A stretch of 64,000 nt of DNA from Psoroptes ovis (GCA_002943765.1 PQWQ01000013.1:1054001-1118000); one strand, 5' to 3'. Shown: positions 32,901-48,299, counted from the stretch's first letter. Numbers and translations: made by a program. The notes: a model not told the origin generated them from the sequence alone.

Positions 32901-35900
32901 AAACAAACACGAATACACACGCAAACACACACTTGAATTTATTTGATTAGTCAATTCAACATCATCATTCATTATGATTGTTTCAATTTTTATTATTATT
33001 TTTATTTTCGCTGACATGTTAATTGGCAATCTTTATTATTCTATTATTGTCAAATATTGTTAACAAATATCGTTGTTTGACCATCGATTGATTGAGGTTA
33101 CATTATTATCGTTATATAATAAGACACAAATAAACAAATTTTAAAATGTCAAATCTCAAAAATAAAGAAAATTTCTATTTATCTTCATGCTAATATTGTT
33201 TGAGAAATTTTAAAATAAAAGTAATCTTAAAAGGATAAAAGGTTTCTTTCACATTTTGTTCAAATAAAGCATGTGAATATTGATCACGAAATTTGATTTT
33301 TGTTTTTTATTTCTTCAGATTTAATTGCATTTTTATTTGGATAAGATTTCTTGATTGCAATCCATTGTTTTATAGCGAAGAAAAATGTTTTTTGGAGTGT
33401 AACACGTACTCACTCACACCTTATTATTTTTCTTTTCGTTTCTTTTCTTCTAAGTTTGAATGATTTATTTCATTAATTTCAAATTTTGAAATTTTTTGAA
33501 ATGTAAACTTTTTGTTGCTTTGATTTTTCTTGAAATTCAAAGTATTATCATTGAATTATTTTATTTTTTTAAATCAGAAATTTATTTTCATTCATTTCTT
33601 TCGTTGGTATATCCATACATTCGATTGATTATTGTCTAATAATTCGAAGAAAAAAAAAGATTATTCAAGGATTTAAAATTTTTTTTTTTCAAAGATTCAA
33701 TGTTTTTTACATAAAAAATACGAACAAAAAGAAAATCATTTGTTGAAAATTCGAAAATCCTTGTGAATGATCCTTATCCTTTTTCATTTGAATTATTTCA
33801 TTTTGATCATTTTTTATTATTTTGATTTAAGATAATGGAAAATTCGATCAGATTTTTGGCCAATGAACTGAATGAATATTTGGATTTGATTTTAATTTTT
33901 TGTTTTCTTAAAGAATTTTCCATGGAAAACAAAAATAAAACAATACAAATTATTGATCTGAAATTAATTATTCACAATTGAAACAATTTGCCAAATTACT
34001 TCCACAATCAATCAATCATTTTAGAATTCATGGGTAATCATATTCATGAAATAATTTAAAATCATCAAATTGTATTAATGATATATCGATTGAAATTTTT
34101 CGAATAACTTTATTATGTTTTTATTATTGTTTTCGCTCGAAATCAGACAAAGCCAATTTCTTATTTCAAGCCAAGTAGGCGTTCAGACATATATATGCTA
34201 CCTTGTCAAAATGGTTCAAGTCGATTAATGAAGATATATCATTCTAATTTGTTGAAAATTATTATTCCGTTTCGATTGAATTTAAATTTGTTGTCAATGG
34301 TTCATTGTTGTGGCGTTTTATCCTTTAAAATCATGAAAAAAGACTAAATCATTGAATGAGTTGATGAATTAATACTCTGAAAAAAACTAAACAAAAAAAA
34401 TGAATTACTAATCAGCAAGTTTTCGTATATTGTTATTTGGGCGCTACCGTTTATATTATGTTAAGCAGTCATTGTTTTCATTTGTAAAAAAGATCATGAA
34501 TAAACAATCATATATGTGTTTATGTGTAAATGTGTATGAAAATCACATGAAAATCAAAAATTTTTTTTCACACAAGATTATGAGCAAAAATTACCAGAAA
34601 AAAAATTCGAGTGAAAGCTGTTTAAAGCATCTTAAACATATTTTTACTCGATATTTGTTTGAATTTCATACAAACATTAGTTTTAATGAAAATGAAAATA
34701 ATTTTCCGCGAGTGATATTTTATCATTAAAATTGTCAATTATAAATACTGAATAAAAGGAGTAAAAAGGAAGAAATATGATTTTCACATTATGACCATCA
34801 TGGAAAAACCAATTAATCGTTAAATGTTTTGATTCAAAGATCTTTTTTTGCGTGTGTTTGAAAATTAGATGCTTGTGCGATACATTTTGCACACATTTGA
34901 TACACTAACACATATCAAAATGGCTTTGAACATTTGCTTAATTTGGACAAATGTGTATTTTCGTTAAAAATAATTTAAAAAACATTATTTCACGTTTTTT
35001 GTAACAACAAAAAATGAACAGTTTCAACAATTTGACTTTTGAGAATTTCTTGAATTGAATTTCAGAAAATAAATAGGCATCATTATCATCGACAAATTGG
35101 TTTCTATTTTGCACATTTTCCGTTTTGTTGTTCGAAAGGAAATGTTTGCATCTTCAATGTTTGATTGTTGTTTATACAAAACATACAAAATATTGATGAC
35201 AAAAGAAATGGATTTATTTTCATTCTTTTTCATTTCGAGAAAAAAAAAATAGAATGCTTTGCATCATCAAAAGGCTAACTTGTATATTAATATGTTGTGT
35301 TTGATGCTTAGAAATACTTTGTATATTTTTATCTCGGATACATTGATTTCATCGTTGAAACGATAATGATAATAACAATATAAAAATTGTTTTTTTCGTT
35401 GTTAAATATGAAAATAATATTCAAAAATATTTTTGATTATTTTTATTTCAAACATAAACTAAACGAGGAACAAAAAAACATTTATCGATTCAAATTTCAC
35501 CGACAATCGTTCAAAAATTTTCCAGGTACAATCAAAATGGTAAAAATGAATTTACCTGAAACGATAGAAAAATAGGTTTGGTAGAATTGTGTTTGCTTGT
35601 TTGTTGTATAAACCAGAGTTTTTAAACGAGAAAAAACGATAAGAAAATTGGGTGTAAAATTTTATTTTCTGGTAAAAATCGATAATTTGTTTATGTTTGT
35701 TTCGAAAAAAAGGGATCAAAATGACTTTAAATTTCTTCGTGAAAACAAACTAACAATCTTTCATTGTTGTTTGATTTTCAAATTAAAATTTGTAATGTCT
35801 AATTTTCTAATTTACATTCGAATTGCATGCATTTATTCGAAAAATAAAAATGTTTTTATGACTATTATGATCGTCGTCATTGATGATTATGATAATAATG

Positions 35901-38900
35901 ATAATCAGAAATGTTTAAAGTGAAAAAATGTCCATGATTCGAAACAATAAAAGAATTAGTCTACAATCTTTGGTCTAAAATTAAAAATTCAAAGATTGAA
36001 AACATTTATTTTTAACTTTTGTGTTGGGATTATTTTAAGAAAATAATAAAACTACTTACAAACTTGTGTGAAATGTCAAATCAAATCAGACAGAAAATGA
36101 TTTTGAAAATTAATTTAAATGATGATGATGATAATGTTAATGTTGTTTTTTGAAAACCGTTGATTATCATATGATAATAATAATAGTATTAATTTGTTTT
36201 CATAGACTTTGGGACGAATTGTTGTACTGTATATTGAATTATATTATGAGAATTTTTCCACAATTGCAATTTTCACATTATAAAATCGGAATAAACATTT
36301 CAGTAAGATAAAATCTATGAAACACACAAACACAAATGAATTCTTGGAAAAATGAAAAATTCAACTTTTGAACAATGCAAAACTCTTGATTTTGAGATGC
36401 ACATTCAAGATGCAAAATTCTCATCACATCAAAAAATGAATATGTGAGTCTCATTAATAAATATTCCTGCTCATCACACTGAAACATATGATGTCGAAAA
36501 TTTCAAACATCCGATCATATGATTTGCATAGATAAAATTTAAAAGTTATAACAAAAAACACAGAAGAAGAAGATGAAAACAAAATTCAAAAATATACAAA
36601 AACACTTGTTGATTGTTCGACAATATACAAGCAATAGAAATGCTAAGAAAAAATTTTTGTTACATGTTTATATGTTTGTTTGTAGCATTTGCAAATCATT
36701 ACATTTGATTTTTATTTTTATTTTCATTTATTTTTTGCATCCATTTTGGATAAAAGAATTATTTTTCATTTTTTTCGCTTCAAATCTGCTCTTTATTTTG
36801 AAGTAAAAGGAAAAATGCTTTCAACGAAAGAAAAATGAAAGCAAATTTTTCCCGTCACTAAAAAGTGAAACACATGCAATTGGACACATTTGCAGAGAAA
36901 GTCGATGCTTATGCTAAAGCGATGGCTGTCCATAAGGAGAGTGGGAGAGAATGCAAGATGCTGGCGTGATGTGATTTCAACTCTTTTTTCTCGCTTGTAA
37001 AACTAATATTTCCATTTTAAATTTTCAAAAAAATTTAGAAAATTTGAAATGAAATAACGATTCGAAAATTTCAATTTGACAATTTTCGTTTATTATTTGT
37101 TTGTTTTCAATTTCATCAATCATCAATCAATCATTCTTGTATGGAAAATTCCTTTGAAAAAAATTGAAAATTAAATCAAAGAACTAAAACGAAAAATTTC
37201 AATTAAATTGATTCAATTTGATTGATTGATTTAATTAGTATTTTTTAAAAATGAATTAAAAAATTGAATTAAAAATAAAATTTCTTTGAAATCTGTAATT
37301 GAATTCTTGATGTTTATGGCAAACGATTAAACTCAATTTTATCATATTCAAAAAAAAAAAAAAAAATGGATTTCCAATTGTATCCAATATATCCAATCCA
37401 GCATGGGATTGGTCATCATCAGTGGTCATCGATGATCATCACTGACATGCTGGTAATCATCATCATACTGATCATCACCATTATCAATAATCAGGCCATC
37501 GATTTTCAATCTGGTTGTCTGGTTGAACAATTTTTTTTTTTGCACTTTTTTCTTTTTATTACCATAATTTGAATAGATGCAAGAAGTTAAGAAGAAAAAA
37601 CAATTTTTTTCAATTCAAATCAAACTCATTCAATTTCTATATATCATTAAATATGATTGGTATTTGCATGAAAGCATTGAACTGTTTGATGTCAAATGAT
37701 GGTTTTTGTTATCTTTAGACATATCGAAAGCCATTTTCATTATTATTATTATCATTATTGTTATCATCAATAATATTATTGATGTCTATTTTTTTTAAAT
37801 ATTCAATAATAATAATAATGAAATGATATCAGATCAATCAACATCAACAACAACAATTGAATCTGCTGAATTGATTGGTCGAAAAGAACGATTAGTTTTG
37901 TTTTTATTACTGGCTTTTGATCACCTAAGATTAGCACAAATGGATGAATGGATATTTTCAACACTTTTTAAATGTTTTTTCCTTCAAACGTAATAATTAT
38001 TATTCTATTTTTGATTCATAGATTTCTTTCAATGAAGAAAAAATTAATTTCAAACTGATTTGAATATTACATGTGTGATTTAAGAAAAAGTGTAATATTT
38101 GGCATGTTTCATAATGATTTTCGCGGTTATTATAGTAGATCATCATTCTGATGGATGCTTATCTAGATATTTAGCAAAATAAACGAAAAACGATCCAATT
38201 TAATGGAAGGTTGTATTGGGCAATTTTTTCTCCATTACAAAGAATTGAATATGAATGGATTAGCGAATTCTTTTCAATTTATATTTGAAAATAGAAATAA
38301 TTGACAAATCTTCGGAATGTTCTATTGAATTAATTAAAATATTAAAATTTTCCATGATTTTCATTTGGGGGAATCGGATTGAAATATTCGAAATGTTTCA
38401 AGCAGTATTATTCATCGAAAAAATGTGACAAATAATCTCATTATCCTAAAATTTCACCATTACTGCATCAATTTATATGGTATAATTCCTTTTTTTCAAA
38501 AATAAATCTTAAAGTCAAACTTATTTGTAAATTGATGTGAAAAATTGTTTCATCAACAAAAAAAATTCATGAAAATATTTGAATTTTATCCTTTTTCAAC
38601 AAATATTTGACAAATATAAATTGAATAAAACAAATTGATGATAATGATCCACCTTTTTTTTGATTAGTTCATTTTGATTATAAAAATTTTAAAAATTGTC
38701 AAAAATTACGAAACAATTGCTTTTTTTAATGAATTTTTTGTTTTGATTTCATTTTCTTGAAATAATTTCAATTTCGAATTCATTCAAACAAAATAGCTAA
38801 TAAACAAATGAACATCATTATCATTATTCAGATTCGTACATCATTCAGAACGAAAAAAAAATGGCTAAAATTGTACAATTCTTCATCATTGATCCGTCAT

Positions 38901-41900
38901 TAATTTAAAAATAAATAAAATAATAACGAAAGTAAGAAAAAAACGAACATCAAATCAAAATCAAAGCAGAAAAAATTCGTCCTCGAAATTTGACAAATTC
39001 ATTCAACTCTGCACAAATTTTCATTACTTTGAAACTGGATTCAATTAATGCATCCATTGATTTACCACCACCGCCATCGCAACCACAATCACCACCGCCG
39101 CCGCCGCCATCATTAACCACCTGCTTTCGCTTTCGATTTTGTTCAAATTTTTAATTTTTCTTTTTTTGCTATCTTGATGCTGTTTCACATTGTTTCTAAC
39201 TAGCGAATTTCGTCAATATAAACCATTGAAACAATAAAAATTTATAATTTTTATTAGTTATTATTTATTAATCATAATTATTTACAAATAAATAAATAAA
39301 AACTAAAATAGCATTCGACAATACAATAAACAATATTGATAAATTAGTGTGTGTGTGTGTGTGTTTGTGTGTAATGTGCAACGCCAAAAGCTAAAATGAC
39401 ATCTTATATCATCGAAAATGGCATCGAAATTTACTTTTTTTAGTTCAGAAGTTATTTATGCTTTTGTTGATGATTTTTCCATCAATGAATGCGTGTATGT
39501 TGAGATGATTGTGCACAAATGTTTTTGATGAATCGATTAATTGATCCAATTTTTCCAATTTTTTGTTTTACTCACACATTCATTTCAATTATTTTTTTTT
39601 ATTCATCATTTATTGAACAAAATGAAAATAAAATCAACAAAAAAAACGATGCGAAAATATATGAAAATATCTGAAATATTGAACGAAAAAAATCTTGAAT
39701 TCATTTTGATCGTTCCAATCGATTTAGTTGTTGTTGTTGCTAAATAAAAATGTGGCCATTGATTCATTAATTATTTTTTCAGCTATTATCATTAATATCG
39801 TTTCGGCTCGTTTTTTGTTTTTGTACAAATTATGCATATAGACACTGACAAATAATAATTAAATACAAGAGTATTGACTACAAAATTCCAAAATCAAATT
39901 TTTTTCACGAAAAATTATGAAAAATAAACTCTGGAATGTCAGTCATTTTCATCATCATCATCATAAGCATCGCTATTGAATTATGTTTGTGAATGTATTT
40001 GTAAACGAATTGTAATTAAACATTATCACGTATTTGATACAAATAATATCAAACAAATAAATAAATATTTGATTTGATTCACTTCTGTGAATGTCTATAC
40101 TTGTGTTTGAAGAATGAATTTTAATCGATGGAAATTGAATGAAAATAATAGTTATCAAAATAAATTAACAACATATCAATCAATTATTTAATGTTCAATT
40201 ATAATTAATATTGAAGTTTTATTTTTAGTTTGAATCACAAATGTTTTTGAAAAAAATGATTTATTTAGTGTCATTACTTAAAAGAACCTTGATGAATGCG
40301 TATGGGCGTTTATGAAAAATTCAAAGATTTATGAGAGGGTTTTGTCTTCAAAAAAAAAAATTGATTCCAATCATTCTAGTTATATAAATAGATAGACAGA
40401 TTTGTTTGTTTGTTTGTTCGTGTGTGTGTGTATGTGTGTGAGGAAATCGATTCAGTTCAATTTTTGATGTTTCAATCAGTCGCTTTCGAATGAATGCCTC
40501 AAATGAATGAATCAAAAAGACGATGAATTGGTAAAATTCAATTAGAATGATCGATTTTATCAATATAAATGGATTGGATGATGAATTGTGATTTGGTATT
40601 TACGTACAATTGCAAAATGGAAAATCAAATTTTTGCACAAAAATTTTTGAAAAATTTTTTTCTCCTAAACTAATACAAATCAATCAATCAATTTTGACCT
40701 GATATTTTTTTTCTTTTGTTTTTGTCCTAACGTTCAAACAAATGATAATGGTAGCAATGATAAAGAAGATTTTGATTTTGATTTGATTATCAAATTAAAT
40801 TTAAATAAATGAATGATAGTAGTAGTAATAGAAATAACAAAAAAAAAAAAAATGATCAATGATCATATCAAACACGATTATTAATCGAGATTTGACCTTC
40901 CATAACAAGTGAGTGAACGAAAAGAAGAAAAAAATTGATTGAAAATTGTAAAAAAATACAATTATCAAAAATTTTTGCATTCTCATCCAATGTAAATGAT
41001 GGATCTAATGTAAATGTTAGCCAATTTTAATACATACGTCGGCCAAATGACATTGAAAATATCATTTTTCGTAAGTGAAAACGAAATTTTTTTCTACTTT
41101 TTCCGAATCAAAAAGTCGAATCAATTTGAACGATTCATCGTAGAAAAAATGTCACGATAACAAATCAATTCAATTTTCTTGAATTTATAAAAAAATTTCC
41201 AGCAATTCACATCGATGGCATATAATGAACACCTTTGACATTCGATATTAAAATTTTTGAGCAATAAAGAGCTATTTTTTTTTTTTTTTGATCGACTAAT
41301 CAATCAATCAATTGGAAAAATTTGAATGAAAATGCATTCGCGAATGAATATATGATAATTTCATTATTATTATGTTTGTAATTGAGATTGATAATAGTCA
41401 TCCTGATATTTGTACCTTGTTTTATGATGATATTATGAAAAAAAAAATTTCAATTTGATCTGATGATGATTGATGATTATAATCAATAATTTTATCTGTT
41501 TTCATTTGCTTTATAACAAGATTTTTCCTTAAATTTCGCGGTTTGTTGATGATCATGATTCGTGTCAGTTAAAAGAAAAAAGGTTTTATACTCAATTCAT
41601 ATTCAGATTTCAAAGGTTATTCTTTTTTTCTTTGAAAAATTTCATGCATTCATTCCATTTCATGTTTTGCATATTGATTCAAATTTGTTTTCATTGAAAA
41701 ATTTTGTTTTTCATTTTCAAGTATTCAAATAAATTTTAAATATTTCAATTTTTTTCAAAAAAAAAAAAAAAAAATATTTCAAATGACAATCAATCACTAT
41801 CGTGTCGAACCTTTGTTGTTGTACATCGATATATACACCTTTTCACACAATTATTTCAATCAAAAATTAATGATTGATTCAAGTATCGATTTATACAAAT

Positions 41901-44099
41901 TGAATTTCACGAAATTCAATTTTCTTCTTCTTAACGATTATAGTGAATTTATTTTCTTTTCTAATCGGCAATCACGGATTTAGATTATCATTGTTGTTGC
42001 TGTTTTTGCTTGTAATGTTGTCATTTTATTGGATGTAATTTCCATATATTTATAAGATTTGAAATGAAAATTTTACACAAAAATCAAAAATCTGATTAAA
42101 TACATTCAAACACAACAACAACAATCATAATAACACAATGAGCCACAATTACAGTGATGATTATAATAATAATAATAATACAAAAAAAATCTTAAATTAA
42201 ATCCATACAAATATGAATTTAAATATAAATTTAAACACAAATAATGATTAATAGTAATAATAATAATAATAATCATAATACATACATAATTGATGCGGAA
42301 TTATATTCATCATCAATATTTTTTTCTTTCTTTATTCATTTAAAATTTGAAATTTTCTCGAAAAAAATCGCAAATCGTTTTATAATATTGTCATTTGCCG
42401 CATCATCTTAATCATAATCATCATCATTTTTTTTCTACATATTTCCTGAATAATTTGCTGCTTTTGTAATTTGTTTCTCCAAAAATTTATAAATTTGAAA
42501 GAAAAAAAATTTTAAAATAAATATTTAATCACAAAAATTGATGAATTATTTGTTTATTTTATTATTATTCATATTTATATTTAAAATTTTTCAATTGTTT
42601 ATCATCGACATAATGCTGACAAACGATAAATGTATGACAACCAAAACAACAACAATTTTTGGTTTGAATGGGTGATTTTCGCTGCATTTTCAATGCATTA
42701 AATATGAATTGAGTGCCGGATATTGGATTTTTTTCTTCTTTTTATCCATTTTCGAAGCATTTACTTTCATTCATAGTTTTGTATTTTGTTTGTTTATTTA
42801 TTTTTCGATTCACTTAATCATAATCATAAACATAAACAACAAATAACAATAATAATGATAATAGAAATTTATAATTGTAATTTTTCATTTAAATTTAGAA
42901 ATAAATTTATTTCTGCATGAAAAAAAATAAAATAAATTGAAGTATATCTTTTTTGTAGAAATAAGTAGAAATTATGGAAACATATGGATTCAATTCTTTT
43001 GTAATACAAATATAAATGAAAATTACACAGACAATAATTAACGATGATCGAATACGTTCTATCTATTATCTGTTGCCTGTTATTTATTGTATTTGTTGAA
43101 TGCACATTGTTTCGATGCGCTTTTTTGCTTTCACTTTCTAATTTTTTTTCCTTTAGTGCGCTAACTATTGAATGATGCTTAAACGGTAGTGATTGTCCAA
43201 CAATCATCAATGATGATTATAATTGTGTGAATTGAAAGTGAATTGTTTAGCAGCTAAATGAATTTCGGAGATTCCAATTTTTCATATTGGAATTGTTGAT
43301 TAGACAGCAGTTTTTGAAAAATTTGGCTGAAAAATTACATTAATTAAGCACCAAGAAGAAAAATTTTTTGATAAATTGTCTACGATATTATTTTGGTCTT
43401 ATGATACGAATAATGAATGTGTGGAAATTTTTTTCATAAATTTCTATAAATTTTTGACCAAAACCTGTTAATCTGATCAATGAAAGGGTTATCGCTCATT
43501 TATTCATACATTTTAAGTGAAAAATGTTTATTTTTCTGAAGAAAAAAAATGAAATAAATAGAAAGATCAGTTGTTTTGATAATTTCTACAGCATCAGCAG
43601 CACTTGGTGCTATGAAATTTGCAGCAGCACCAATTTCATAATTTATTCAAGATAAGATGTTTGCAAGAAGTTGTTGTGAAAATTTGAAAAAAATTTGAAA
43701 ACGACCATTATGAATAGTACACACACACACACACAGACATTTCAAAAATCGATTTTTCAACCGTCAAATTTGTTCAGTTAAGTTTTCGACACAGAAGAAC
43801 CACGTGGTATTCAAAATTGAGAATTTAGTTTTAGTTTTAGTTCAAGATAAAAAGAATAAATTAAGTATAATTAATAATTGACACAATAATCTCTTTAATA
43901 CACGGTGTAATTCGATAAATTAACGAATTAGAACTTGATTGTTAAGGCACAATATATAAATGAATGCTCTACAAAGTGTAAAACACAACTTAAAAAAAAT
44001 TTTATTGAATCTTTTTAATCTTATATATTTAAACTTCTAATAAATAATATATTTATATAGAATCTAATTTTACAACAAACAACGATTAAAATCGAAGAA
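29984..44099. other. Gene desert, left part
   Basis: About 14 kb of AT-rich sequence without a supportable gene. It contains a TG-rich repeat at 39346-39372, a short CCG/CCA-rich stretch at 39067-39113, a small GC-elevated island near 36855-36990, and many poly-A/T and ATC runs. The ORFs here are short, F/I/K/N-rich and lack splice context or domains. The first part (about 29984-30500) should contain the promoter of the chitinase-like gene. Confidence 0.6.
39346..39372. repeat. TG-rich microsatellite
   Basis: Mostly uninterrupted GT dinucleotides with one TTT interruption. Confidence 0.85.
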
Positions 44100-44563
44100 A
44101 TGATTGATTTGTATCAAGATAAATTATTAGAATATTTGAAGAACAATCATGCAGAAAGCGGATATTTTATGACACATCTAGAAGTAATTAGATTCGATTC
44201 CATCAGCACACCATCGGTAAACCATCATTGAACGACTTTTAATTGAAAGAAAATGCAAAAGGGTTAGAAGTTTTGCCGCATATATTGCGATTTCGATATG
44301 GATAGTATGCTTTGGTAGCCGATTTAAGTAAAGCTTTTTTACAAATCACAATTCATCCTGAGCATCGACAATTTCTAAAATTTATGTGGTTAGATTCAAA
44401 TAGCGAGCTTAAATTATTTCAAATGAAGGTCTTACCATTTGGTTTGGTCTCTTCACCAGCAATTTTAACGAATATCAATGAAGACATAATGATTAATAAT
44501 AATTTAAATGATCTAGTAAATATCGTTCTCGACTATTGGTTTATCTGGCTATTTACGAGTTAA
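44100..44563 (+). pseudogene. Decayed BEL/Pao-type reverse transcriptase fragment
   Basis: Two frames together show the order of a BEL/Pao pol segment. The first frame opens at 44100 and ends at a TGA at 44229-44231. A second frame, shifted by two, continues through in-frame stops at 44240 and 44303. It then stays open for the RT-like part (44312-44563) with motifs ADLSKAFLQI and LPFGLVSSPAIL. These are the conserved RT blocks around the first catalytic Asp and the FGL.SSP motif. The frameshift and stops mean it cannot be functional. The polymerase YxDD region is not recognisable. No LTRs were identified with confidence. Confidence 0.75.
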
Positions 44564-44699
44564 GCTATTGTTTCAAAATTTATTGGTCAACATCCCATAC
44601 AACCGAATAAGAGAAACGCCCTTGTTGGTGAACCATCCGAAATAGCTGACAACTATTAAGGAAGCAGCAGCAGAAGGATTAAGTTTACGAGACATTTGG

Positions 44700-45150
44700 G
44701 CTAAATTGGTCGAAAAATAAGTCAATAGAGAGACAATAGAGAATTAAGAGATGAGCGAAACGAACGAAAAGTCCCATTCGTGAGATCAGAAACAGATTTA
44801 AACAACTTGAAATTGGCTCGAGACAATGATGACTTCAAGTCTATGACCAACTTCATCGAAAAATTATACAAGAAAGCTGAAAAGTACGACCGTAATAATG
44901 TAAAAATGGATAGCAGAATCAACCGCCATCAACAAATATGTCAGCCAGTGCACAGAGAATTAAATCGTCGAACAATCAACAATGTAGCACAAATTAATAA
45001 TGTAACAACATGCATTTTCTGTAACGAAAATCATCATCATCATTATCGATAGACACATCAACGCTACTATCAATGCGTTATGGATAGTTTTACATCTATT
45101 TTGTCCGATTTAAATGTATCCACAGATGTTAAAACTAATTAATTAATCTT
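44700..45150 (+). pseudogene. Gag-like retroelement fragment with zinc-knuckle remnant
   Basis: An open frame rich in charged residues (DLNNLKLARDNDDFKSMTNF region, about 44790-44860) ends at a TAG at 45050. A CIFCNENHHHHYR sequence just before the stop resembles the start of the CCHC knuckle in BEL/Pao gag. The frame resumes past the stop to about 45140. It lies downstream of the pol fragment on the same strand, the reverse of the gag-pol order in an intact element. It is therefore a rearranged relic or a second copy. Family assignment is less certain than for the RT fragment. Confidence 0.45.
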
Positions 45151-47254
45151 TCACTTTCGATAATAAATTTACATTTTAAAGATGATAATGTTTTTCATCT
45201 GAACAAATGTTGTTGTTGATGAATCTTGATTCAACTTGTTGTTGCCGTTGATACAACAGACAAATGCTTTTCGTTTCAATTTTTCTGTATGTCGTTGCTA
45301 ATCAGTGTCTTAGGCCTACTTTTTCTATTATTTTAAATTTTTTAAATTCGAATTAAAAATTATTTGAATAGACAATAATCGCAAGATTTATTTATTATTT
45401 TTTTTGTCAAATATTTGTTTTTAAACATTTGCTGATAATCTTTCTCATTGAAATAATGAAATTTTTGAAATGAAAATAAAAAAGTTTTGTTCCACTGTTT
45501 CACAACATTTATGTCAACTAAGTAAAATTTGAATTTAATTTTTTGTCTATTTTAATAAAATTAATCAGTACGAATTGAAAAGATTTTCATGATATTTCAA
45601 AATCGATAATCCAAAACTTCGATGAGTAAGAAAAAAAATGCAAAATCATTGAACACTAAAATTGGACTGAAACAATAAAAATTAATGTTGATTTGAATGA
45701 TTCGATAATAATGATCGTAATAATTCAATGAATGGGAGAAAATTATTTCCAACAAATTCTTATTAATCATTTTGTTTTTTCTTTGGACTTAGATATTGAA
45801 TAAATATGCGGCTTTCAATTGATTTTTATACATCAATCAATAATCAATCATTGATCAATTCAATCAATGATCGATTCGGTTTGATTTGATTTGAAATCAA
45901 TTGTATTTGATTGATTAAATTCAATTTTTATTTCTGTGTTAATGAAAATTAGAAACACAAGTTTTTTATTATTGTTTTTATCATTACTTTCTCCCATTTC
46001 TTCAATATAATTTCAGGAAAAAACAGAAATAACAAGAGAGAAATGAAATTGATTTGAATTAAATTGATAATTAGCATTTTTTTGTTTTGTTTTTGTTATA
46101 TTTGTATGATGAATAAATTTTTTTTTTAATATCCTATTCCACCATTTTAAATTACTTTCTATTCGATGGTCGTTGTCATTAACATTGATGATTACATAAT
46201 CAACATAATCATCATTATCTTTATTTTTCGATTTATTCGATTTCGCTTGCTCGATTGGCTGGAATGAGATGAAATATTTTTTTATGTACATCGAATAAAT
46301 GAATTCACTTTTCATTTTGATTCATTTATCATTTAGATTCATTGATTCAGATATGTGTTTATGGACATAAGAAACACAAATTTGAACGTAAATAAATGTA
46401 TTTTTCTACGATCATTAGAATGTAAGATATCCCGCTTTGTTTTGAAAAACGTCAAAAAAAGTTAAATAAAAATTTTTATTCGTAGTAAAATATGGCCTAA
46501 TTTTTTCAATTCAACATTGTTGATAAACACGTTTGTCGATTCAATTTTTTTTTGAATAATTTGAATATAAGGAAAATAGCAAGGAAAAAAAATGAATTTC
46601 AAAATTCTTACCCATTTGCTTCTCATCGCAGCATTTGAAAAACATTCAACAAATAAAAAATTCATATCAACAATAATGTTTTTCACAGTTTCGTACAATA
46701 GCTGAAATGTTTTCTTAAATACATTTTTCAATCAATCAATCATATTCAAAATATTTTGTTTTTTGTTGCTAATTTCAAGAAATACAAGTGAGAAAAAGGG
46801 ATGGATAAAAAAATATGTTCAAAATTCAAGGATTAAATCGATTAATTAATATTAATAAATGATATCGATACTTTGTTGAGATCAATACATACAGAAAACA
46901 AATCCTAGAAATCCTTTTATATTTTCATGTGATTAGTGTATTTTAACTTGCTTAATTATTTATCGCATTTTATATTCATTTGAAAATAAATTCAAATGAA
47001 TATGCACCGAGCTTTTTCCAAAACATTTATTCATTTATTTTTAATGAAAATAATTTTCTTAAAAATTAATTCTATTTTTATTATCAGTATTATTGGTTTT
47101 ATATGTATGTAATTTGCGTGTTTGCGTAGAAAAATGATGAAATTCAAGTCTTGTTTTTTTCTTTAGGATAAAAAATCTAAATATTTCTAATGATAGTCTC
47201 ATTAGTTGAGATGATAAGATACTCGAAACTTTGGTACTCGATCCATCAGTCTAT

Positions 47255-47274
47255 TGATCGATCGATCGATCGAT
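47255..47274. repeat. (GATC)n run
   Basis: TGATCGATCGATCGATCGAT is a self-complementary tetranucleotide repeat. It follows an imperfect GATC-like context and is unusual against the surrounding AT-rich sequence. Confidence 0.85.
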
Positions 47275-48299
47275 TGGTCAAATGATCGCATCGATATCAA
47301 TCCATTGATCAAATATCCAAAAGCATACGAAAGTCAATGATTGCAGTTGCTATGAATCGTACAGCAGTGTCTGGTAGTATTTATTACTCCTGGAATTTTT
47401 TCATTCATAATTTCTTCGAATCAAAGTCTAAATAAGGAAGAAAATGATGGTTATTATTAATATTAAGATATCAGAACAGTAAGAAAAAATGATTTCATTC
47501 CATGGGCGCACAATTGAATCGATTATTAGACTGATTCAAATTGAATGAATCAATTTGATCATATCAAATTGAATTTGATTGAATTACTCAAACGATGATC
47601 AATTTATGATGGGATCATCAAAAGGAAATGATTATGGTCATTAAATTCCATTAATCATCGAATTATGGTTATTCAATGATGATGATGACCATCATCATAG
47701 TTAAGTTGAATAATGAGGAACAAAAAATTGAAAACAAAATTGAAAAAGTCCAAATTTTCTACCTGTTTTTTCTCTCTGTTCTTTATCAAATTTTTTTGTT
47801 TACATTTTCAAGAAATCTTTTGTAGATCAAATCAATAGATTTTAGATGTGATTGATTTTCGATTATTGCAACTGTCATTATTATCATGGAGATCAATTAT
47901 TTCCATTCATTTTTCGATTTTGTTTTCTTCAGATTACAAACAAACAGAAACCGAAAATCAATCGATAATGGGTGCATCACATTGAACAATGTCTTATTAT
48001 ATCCTTTTTTTTTGGTATCAAAGTAAAATCAAATAAAATCATTACATCCGCAATTTCTTTTCAAATATTTCTTTTGAATCATTGATTCATCTGATACAAT
48101 ATGTGTACCAATATTGAGAAATATTGTTTGCTTTCAAATTCGTATCATTTTGTTCGAGAAATATAAAAATTGTTCCGAAACCAAAGATTGTGAAAATTAT
48201 TACCATTATTGATTGCAAATATAATGTTGCGTTGAACACATACATATTGACCATAAATCCATTTGTCTCACATCTGTGTGTCTGTATGTGTGTTTATGT

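Noticed and set aside
39061..39125. Proline-rich reading (PPPPSQPQSPPPPPPS)
   Set aside because: It comes from a short CCA/CCG trinucleotide run, is bounded closely by stops and shows no splice context. I treat it as simple repeat.
43790..44099. Possible LTR upstream of the retroelement fragment
   Set aside because: The TAGTTTTAGTTTTAG-type sequence looks LTR-like, but no second copy or clear TG...CA boundaries were found in the window.
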